From Patescibacteria group bacterium (GTDB lineage: Bacteria; Patescibacteriota; Minisyncoccia; Portnoybacterales; GWB1-42-6), in NCBI GenBank assembly GCA_018818145.1, contig JAHIST010000074.1, positions 1 to 18,221 of the forward strand: a stretch of DNA of 18,221 bases. Reading direction: 5' to 3'. Numbering within the stretch: the stretch's first letter is position 1; each line of letters starts with the position of its first letter. A program made the position numbers and the translations under genes. This document shows, piece by piece, positions 14,336 through 18,221 of the stretch. The notes under the pieces were generated by a model. It did not search any database. It was not told the origin of the DNA and was given only the letters and a program-made list of their open reading frames with translations.

Positions 14336-15256
14336 TTATTTATTTTTGAGATATTCATATGCTGACAGCGCTGCTTTGGCGCCTTCGCCGGCCGCCACAA
14401 TCATTTGTTTTTGAGGGACATCGGTAACGTCGCCGGCGGCAAAAATGCCCGTGCAGGAAGTCATATTGGTTTTCGGGTCTATGATAATTTCTTCCCTTTC
14501 GTTTAATTCTACCATATTTTTTAAATATTCGGAAGCGGCCGAGGAGCCGATTTCTACAAAAATTCCATCAACCGATATTTCTTTTGATTCATCGAAGCCG
14601 TTGTTTTTATAAAGTAGGCTTTTAACAAATTTATCCCCTTTTATTTCAGCCGGATAGCAATCATTGATAATTTCTATTTTTTCATGGCTTTTGAGCTGTT
14701 CTTGCATTTGAATGTCGTCGCCGCGCAAATCGGGATAGCGGTTAAACAAATAAATTTTAGCGGCGTATTTAGTTAGCTGCCAGGCTGCGTCCTGGCCCGC
14801 GTCGCCCGCTCCGACTACCGCGACAGTCTTGCTTTTAAACAAAGGGGCGTCGCAAGTGGCGCAATAAGTGATTCCTTTGTCTTCAAATTCCTTGGCGCCC
14901 GGAATATTAAGCCGGCGATATGTTTTGCCAGTAGCCGCAATTATTATCCGTGCTTCAAAATCGCCTTGGTCAGTAAAAATTTTAAAAGTATTCTGAGAGA
15001 ATTTTGAGATGTTTTGCACATTTACACCTTCTTTAATTTCTATAGCCAGTTTTTCGGCGTGGTCTCTAAATTTTTCCATCAGCTCCACGCCCAAAATTTC
15101 CGGAATACCCAGATAATTATTAACTAAATGCGCTTCGGTTGTCTGGCCCCCGACATTGGCGGCCAAAACTAGGGTATTCAGTTTTTTGCGCACGGCGTAA
15201 ATTGCCGCCGAAAGCCCGGCCGGCCCGGCGCCGATAATGATTAAATCATATAACAT
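14336..15256 (-). CDS. trxB: Thioredoxin reductase-like flavoprotein
   Basis: A 306-residue low-molecular-weight thioredoxin reductase homologue, which would pass electrons via FAD to a disulfide partner. It has the FAD motif IIIGAGPAGLSAA (7-19), a redox pair CATC (C132, C135), a second nucleotide motif VVGAGDAGQDAA (147-158) and the closing FAD segment GIFAAGDV. The second domain carries NRYPDLR (172-178) where NADPH-dependent enzymes have HRRxxFR, so the histidine and first arginine that bind the 2'-phosphate are missing; NADH or another donor is possible. The ATG at 15256 is chosen because MLYDLIIIG starts right at the first strand; a TTG seven codons upstream lies within a hairpin. The likely partner is the CPYC protein downstream. 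Confidence 0.92.
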   Translation of the reverse strand: MLYDLIIIGAGPAGLSAAIYAVRKKLNTLVLAANVGGQTTEAHLVNNYLGIPEILGVELMEKFRDHAEKLAIEIKEGVNVQNISKFSQNTFKIFTDQGDFEARIIIAATGKTYRRLNIPGAKEFEDKGITYCATCDAPLFKSKTVAVVGAGDAGQDAAWQLTKYAAKIYLFNRYPDLRGDDIQMQEQLKSHEKIEIINDCYPAEIKGDKFVKSLLYKNNGFDESKEISVDGIFVEIGSSAASEYLKNMVELNEREEIIIDPKTNMTSCTGIFAAGDVTDVPQKQMIVAAGEGAKAALSAYEYLKNK

Positions 15257-15265
15257 AAAACACGC

Positions 15266-15296
15266 AACATATAACAATAAGATTTTGTTATATGTT
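15266..15296 (-). promoter_or_regulatory. 12-bp AT hairpin just upstream of trxB
   Basis: AACATATAACAA (plus strand 15266-15277) pairs perfectly with 15285-15296 around a 7-base loop, nine bases upstream of the trxB ATG and within the hypA-trxB gap. No T-tract follows, so it is probably not a terminator. It belongs to the repetitive TGTAACATGTAACA-type sequence seen directly to its right (about 15297-15316). Confidence 0.5.
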
Positions 15297-15308
15297 ACCT
15301 GTTACATG

Positions 15309-15545
15309 TTACATGCCATCTATGCTCAGTAATTTCCACTTATCACCTTTGACCCTTTTAATTTCAACTTTACAGGGTAATAAAAGGTTAATATTGTATT
15401 CCAAATTCTCCGGCGAGATATTTTTTCCGTGTTCAACAATACTTCCTAATTCTATCACAATTTTGTTTATTTTCAATAAATTGTTTTTGGCTGCGTGCTC
15501 TTTGGCAATTTTTACTATTTGATTGGCAAGGTGAAAATCATGCAT
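15309..15545 (-). CDS. hypA: HypA-like nickel chaperone lacking the zinc finger
   Basis: A 78-residue HypA/HybF homologue, the protein that helps insert nickel into [NiFe] hydrogenase. The N-terminal Met-His-Asp keeps the nickel-binding His2, and the KINKIVIELGSIVEHG...SPENLEYNINLL stretch matches the family's alpha/beta domain. HypA is usually about 110-120 residues with two CxxC pairs forming a zinc finger; here only one cysteine remains (C58), and the chain passes from VEIKRVKG directly to the final strand KWKLLSIDG. The zinc finger appears to be cleanly missing. The ATG at 15545 lies nine bases after the hydrogenase large-subunit stop, so the two are almost certainly one operon. Confidence 0.88.
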   Translation of the reverse strand: MHDFHLANQIVKIAKEHAAKNNLLKINKIVIELGSIVEHGKNISPENLEYNINLLLPCKVEIKRVKGDKWKLLSIDGM

Positions 15546-15554
15546 AGCCGAAAT

Positions 15555-16853
15555 TTAATGTGTCGCGCAGGTCAAGCACGGGTCATAAGCCCGCACCAAC
15601 ATTTTTATTTTGTCGGTACAATCTTTTTTACAGACGTTTTTTGTGCCCAAAAGCGAAGGCAAATATTCTTCCAAATCTTTTTCCACGCGCGCCAGGTTTT
15701 GCGAGGTCGGAGTGATGATATTACAATTTTTTACTTTGCCGTTGCCGCCGATTTCGTAAAAATAATAGAGTGTGCCGCGCGGCGCTTCCATGGCGGCTGT
15801 GCCTCTGGCCGAAATTTGAATAAGCCTTAATTTTGTCTTAATCAGGCGTTCGTGCTCGCCGGAATTGTTTTTACTTAAATCCTGACGCAAAATATTGTGG
15901 AGCAATTTTTTTGCTTCTTCAACGCAATGAACCATCTCTATCGCCTGGGCTAAAATATTGTGGAACGGGTTAAAGCTGGGCAAATGGATTTTGGCGGCCC
16001 TAAGATACTTTTTTGCTTCGGGATTAAGCTGGCCGGGATTATTATTCAGCCGCGAGATTGCGCCAACCATAAAAGGCTTGCCAAGGTATTGCGCTCTTTT
16101 AACGGCGCTGCCTTTCAATTGAAATTCTTTGATAGTATCAATAAATTCTGTTGGACTAGTATTTTTTTCATCAGGTGTTTTTATTAAGCCGTCATAAATC
16201 GCGTATTCTTTTGCGTGGTGCAAACTGGCGTAGGGCGCGGAACGGATAAATGCGGGATATTTTAATTTAATGAAAAGCGCGGCGAGCTTTTTAGCGGCAC
16301 CCAGTATTTCTTCGCATTCATAAAAAATCTTTCCCAGTTTTTTAGCGTCGGGCAATTTTAGAAACCCGCCGATAGTTGGGGTTAAAGGATGAATTGAGCG
16401 GCCGCCAATAATTTCTATAATTTTGTTGCCAAATTCCCGCAAGGCCAGCGCGTCTTTAGCGCGGCCGGGAAATTTTTTAATTAAGTCCAAATCATTGGCT
16501 GTACCAAAAAAATCAGAAAGCGAAAAAAAGAAAAGATGCAGGGCATGGCTGTTAATGATTTGTCCCATCATCGTTAGTTTGCGCAACAGGATGGTTTGTT
16601 CGGAAACTTCAATATTCAGCGCTTTTTCCAACGCTTTTAAGCTTGTTAAAGTATGCACCACCGGGCAGACGCCGCAGATGCGAGAGGTAATTTGCGAAAC
16701 CTCAAAAATGCTCCGGTCGCGCAAAATTCCTTCCAGTAGCCGCGCGCCTTCTTGAACATCTATTCGCGCTTTTTGAACATTTCCCTCCGCTATGTCGGCG
16801 GTAAAGCCGGCGTGTCCTTCAATTTTAGCGATGTGATCAATTTTGATATGCAA
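15555..16853 (-). CDS. [NiFe] hydrogenase large (catalytic) subunit, group 3-type
   Basis: A 432-residue catalytic subunit of a cytoplasmic [NiFe] hydrogenase (equivalent to HydA/HyhL). All four nickel-ligating cysteines are present: RICGVCPVVH (C60, C63) and the C-terminal DPCLTCATH (C426, C429). IEGHAGF, EGARLLEG and RGTAAMEAPRGTLYYFYE support group 3, probably 3b, the NADP-linked bidirectional type reported in some Candidate Phyla Radiation genomes; the subgroup is uncertain. The protein stops right at His432, with no cleavable C-terminal extension, so no maturation protease would be needed. The start is TTG at 16853; stop codons upstream exclude a longer frame. The small subunit lies 73 bases upstream and hypA nine bases downstream. 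Diaphorase subunits are not in the window. Confidence 0.95.
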   Translation of the reverse strand: MHIKIDHIAKIEGHAGFTADIAEGNVQKARIDVQEGARLLEGILRDRSIFEVSQITSRICGVCPVVHTLTSLKALEKALNIEVSEQTILLRKLTMMGQIINSHALHLFFFSLSDFFGTANDLDLIKKFPGRAKDALALREFGNKIIEIIGGRSIHPLTPTIGGFLKLPDAKKLGKIFYECEEILGAAKKLAALFIKLKYPAFIRSAPYASLHHAKEYAIYDGLIKTPDEKNTSPTEFIDTIKEFQLKGSAVKRAQYLGKPFMVGAISRLNNNPGQLNPEAKKYLRAAKIHLPSFNPFHNILAQAIEMVHCVEEAKKLLHNILRQDLSKNNSGEHERLIKTKLRLIQISARGTAAMEAPRGTLYYFYEIGGNGKVKNCNIITPTSQNLARVEKDLEEYLPSLLGTKNVCKKDCTDKIKMLVRAYDPCLTCATH

Positions 16854-16926
16854 GAAAATGTCTACCGTCTACAGACTACGGTCTAACGCCGGAATTAATA
16901 AGCGGTAGTCGGTAGTCAGTGGTCGG
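16854..16926. repeat. Imperfect inverted repeat between hydrogenase subunit genes
   Basis: The gap is filled by CTACCGTCTACAGACTACGG on one side and CGGTAGTCGGTAGTCAGTGG on the other, separated by CCGGAATTAATAAG, so it can fold into an imperfect hairpin made of GTAGTC-like units. It separates the small and large subunit genes without a T-tract and may act as an mRNA spacer. Confidence 0.55.
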
Positions 16927-17727
16927 TTAGCTTTTTATGTTTGGCGGGTCGGGGTAAATTTTATCCTCCATCCCAAAGCGCTGGGTGATTAAATCAATTT
17001 CTTCTTGAGTATAATTTTGCGCTATTAATTGTTTATTTAATTTGTCGGGATTGATGTTTTTTATCGGTCCGCGGCAGCCGTCGCAGGGGTAAGCGCTTGA
17101 GGGGCAGGGCGCGCCGCAGCCGCCCAGAATTACGGGGCCAAGACAGGGCAATCCCCCCTTCGCTAAAGCTTCGGAGGGTGAACCTTCTTGCAGTAGGCAT
17201 TTATTTTGTCTGATCTGGCATTCATAGCAGACCGGCCGTTGGGGAATTTTTGGCTTAATTCCCGCGACTAAGCTTTTGGCAATACGTAAAAATTCTTTTT
17301 TGTTTATTGGGCAGCCGGGAATTTCAAAGTCAACTTTTACGTAATGGCTTATTGGTTTTATGTCGGGATTGTTAATTTCCTCAAAATTTTTATAGACATA
17401 GCGCAGGCGTTCATTTTTGTCCTGATAATTTTTTATCTCGGCAATGCCGCCCAGCGCCGCGCAGGCGCCAAGCGCCACTAAATATTTAGAGCGCGAGCGC
17501 AGGTTTTTTAATCTCGCGATATTTTTTTCGGTAATTGGCGCGCCTTCCACAAAAACAATGTCGTAGTTGGGCGGTTCGGGCGTATCTTCCAGAAACGCGA
17601 AATCGCCGATAGTTATTTTTTTGGACAAGTCCAGAAATTTTTGTCCCAAATCCAAAATCGCCACCTGACATCCCTCACAGCAGGTCAGTGAAACTATAGC
17701 AATGGTTGGTTTTTTTATCATACTCAT
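16927..17727 (-). CDS. [NiFe] hydrogenase small (FeS) subunit, group 3-type
   Basis: A 266-residue electron-transfer subunit (equivalent to HydD/HyhS) that carries three iron-sulfur clusters next to the catalytic subunit. The proximal cluster ligands are C17 and C20 in LTCCEGCQ, C89 in GACAALGG and C139 in IPGCPI. Eight more cysteines lie in the C-terminal part: CYEC (167, 170), C177, C195, C204, C208, C215 and C218, in the GGCGAPCPSSAYPCDGCRGP region typical of group 3. There is no Tat signal peptide, which fits a soluble enzyme. The ATG at 17727 (or two codons later) has no Shine-Dalgarno sequence and lies four bases from a palindromic repeat. A DUF6390-like gene precedes it. Confidence 0.94.
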   Translation of the reverse strand: MSMIKKPTIAIVSLTCCEGCQVAILDLGQKFLDLSKKITIGDFAFLEDTPEPPNYDIVFVEGAPITEKNIARLKNLRSRSKYLVALGACAALGGIAEIKNYQDKNERLRYVYKNFEEINNPDIKPISHYVKVDFEIPGCPINKKEFLRIAKSLVAGIKPKIPQRPVCYECQIRQNKCLLQEGSPSEALAKGGLPCLGPVILGGCGAPCPSSAYPCDGCRGPIKNINPDKLNKQLIAQNYTQEEIDLITQRFGMEDKIYPDPPNIKS

Positions 17728-17731
17728 TATA

Positions 17732-17849
17732 TGTCATTGCGAGCCCGCCGCTTTTGGGCGGCGGGGCGAAGCAATCCCGTACAATTACCGCCGTTATCAG
17801 TTATCCGCGGGATTGCCATGTCGTCGCTGCGCTCCTCCTCGCAATGACA
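17732..17849. repeat. TGTCATTGCGAG...CTCGCAATGACA palindromic element 3
   Basis: A 118-bp element with 12-bp perfect inverted ends (TGTCATTGCGAG and CTCGCAATGACA) and inner GCGAAGCAATCCC / GGGATTGCCATGTCGTCGC arms. This is a well-known type of dispersed bacterial repeat. It is inserted four bases upstream of the small-subunit start and six bases after the stop of the preceding gene, inside what should be one operon. Confidence 0.85.
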
Positions 17850-17855
17850 GTTGTT

Positions 17856-18221
17856 TTATAAAGACTTCAAGGTATTCAATGTATACTTTTTTAAATTGGC
17901 CATCTCGCTTGTACTTAATACCTGCACCAGGTAATTCCAATGGAATGAAACCCAGTCCCCTATTTTAATTTTCGGTATTAAATTTTTATCCCAGAAAATT
18001 TCTTTTTGCTTTGGCGTGCCGAGCTTCAAAGTTTTATTCTCGACGAGAGGCTGATATTCTACTAAAATTTTGATTTTTGATTTTTGATTTTTGATTTTTT
18101 TTATTACTCTTCCCCACCCCACTCGGCAAACATCTTTTAATTTTGTGTCACCTTCAAAATTAACCCGGCCGGTAATTGAGCCAAGGACTAAAATATGGAA
18201 ACTGTGATGCGGTTTAGAATT
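17856..18221 (-). CDS. Partial hydrogenase-associated protein (DUF6390-like)
   Basis: The C-terminal 121 codons of a gene that continues beyond the right edge; the frame is open to the last base. The order PHHSFHILVLGSITGRV (about 4-20 of the visible part), LKDVCRVGWGRVI and VEYQPLVENKTLKLGTPKQKEI, then a GDWVSFHWN end, resembles the DUF6390 family found next to [NiFe] hydrogenase genes; this comes from memory of the pattern and was not searched. The function is unknown. A lysine/asparagine stretch between GRVI and ILVEYQPL is encoded by a 7-base tandem repeat and looks inserted. A GTG start at 18122 would cut the conserved part in two, so the gene is best seen as longer. Followed by the hydrogenase small subunit after a palindromic repeat. 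Confidence 0.65.
   Translation of the reverse strand, partial: NSKPHHSFHILVLGSITGRVNFEGDTKLKDVCRVGWGRVIKKIKNQKSKIKILVEYQPLVENKTLKLGTPKQKEIFWDKNLIPKIKIGDWVSFHWNYLVQVLSTSEMANLKKYTLNTLKSL
18072..18099 (-). repeat. 7-base tandem repeat inside a coding region
   Basis: Four exact copies of GATTTTT (plus strand, starting at 18072, 18079, 18086 and 18093) flanked by further T-rich sequence. On the minus strand the repeat encodes part of the Lys/Asn/Ile-rich stretch in the DUF6390-like gene. The unit length is not a multiple of three, so gain or loss of one copy would shift the frame. Confidence 0.85.

Noticed and set aside
566..18221. tRNA genes
   Set aside because: No cloverleaf with GGTTCGA-type T-loop and acceptor pairing was noticed in the intergenic regions.

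Overview
The window most likely comes from a Patescibacteria (Candidate Phyla Radiation) genome, probably Parcubacteria-like. The reasons are a 16S rRNA gene with an insertion in variable region 1 and a changed EUB338 site, AT-rich short intergenic spaces, scattered TGTCAT...ATGACA palindromes, gene starts almost all lacking a Shine-Dalgarno sequence, and cohesin-like secreted proteins. The lineage is inferred; only the 16S fragment is direct phylogenetic evidence. Every gene I can support, including the rRNA, lies on the minus strand, so the window is read from right to left.

Right end (18221 to 14034): a redox block. It starts with the C-terminal part of a gene resembling a hydrogenase-associated family (DUF6390-like). 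The small and large subunits of a soluble group 3-type [NiFe] hydrogenase follow, then a shortened HypA nickel chaperone, a thioredoxin-reductase-like flavoprotein and a CPYC glutaredoxin-like protein. Three details stand out: the large subunit ends exactly at the mature DPCxxCxxH terminus, HypA lacks its zinc finger, and the reductase lacks the usual NADPH-phosphate motif.

Middle (13998 to 11259): lemA, an HtpX-type M48 protease, a Gly-rich coding remnant behind it that looks like the tail of a TPM-domain protein, and gap (glyceraldehyde-3-phosphate dehydrogenase).

Surface-protein region (11244 to 3793): six consecutive secreted or membrane-anchored proteins built from cohesin or cohesin-like domains, fibronectin III/Ig-like domains, type I dockerins, and a roughly 50-residue repeat with a VY...G..RW core. 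One is a cohesin-like domain on a membrane anchor, two carry cohesin-type and dockerin modules in the same chain, one is FN3 plus dockerin, and two end in VY/RW repeats instead of dockerins. I read this as a possible self-assembling, cellulosome-like scaffold on an ultra-small cell. No glycoside hydrolase is present, so adhesion or surface-layer assembly is more likely than polysaccharide degradation. This is the best candidate for an undescribed system.

Left part (3526 to 1): a sensor-less sigma-54 activator (AAA+ with GAFTGA) with two separate Fis-type helix-turn-helix domains, then a small coiled-coil protein whose 5' end looks frameshifted, a four-helix membrane protein, a long 16S leader, and the 5' part of 16S rRNA. 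The leader carries a second, altered copy of the 16S 5' end, and the 16S gene itself contains a 110-base insertion with inverted-repeat ends.
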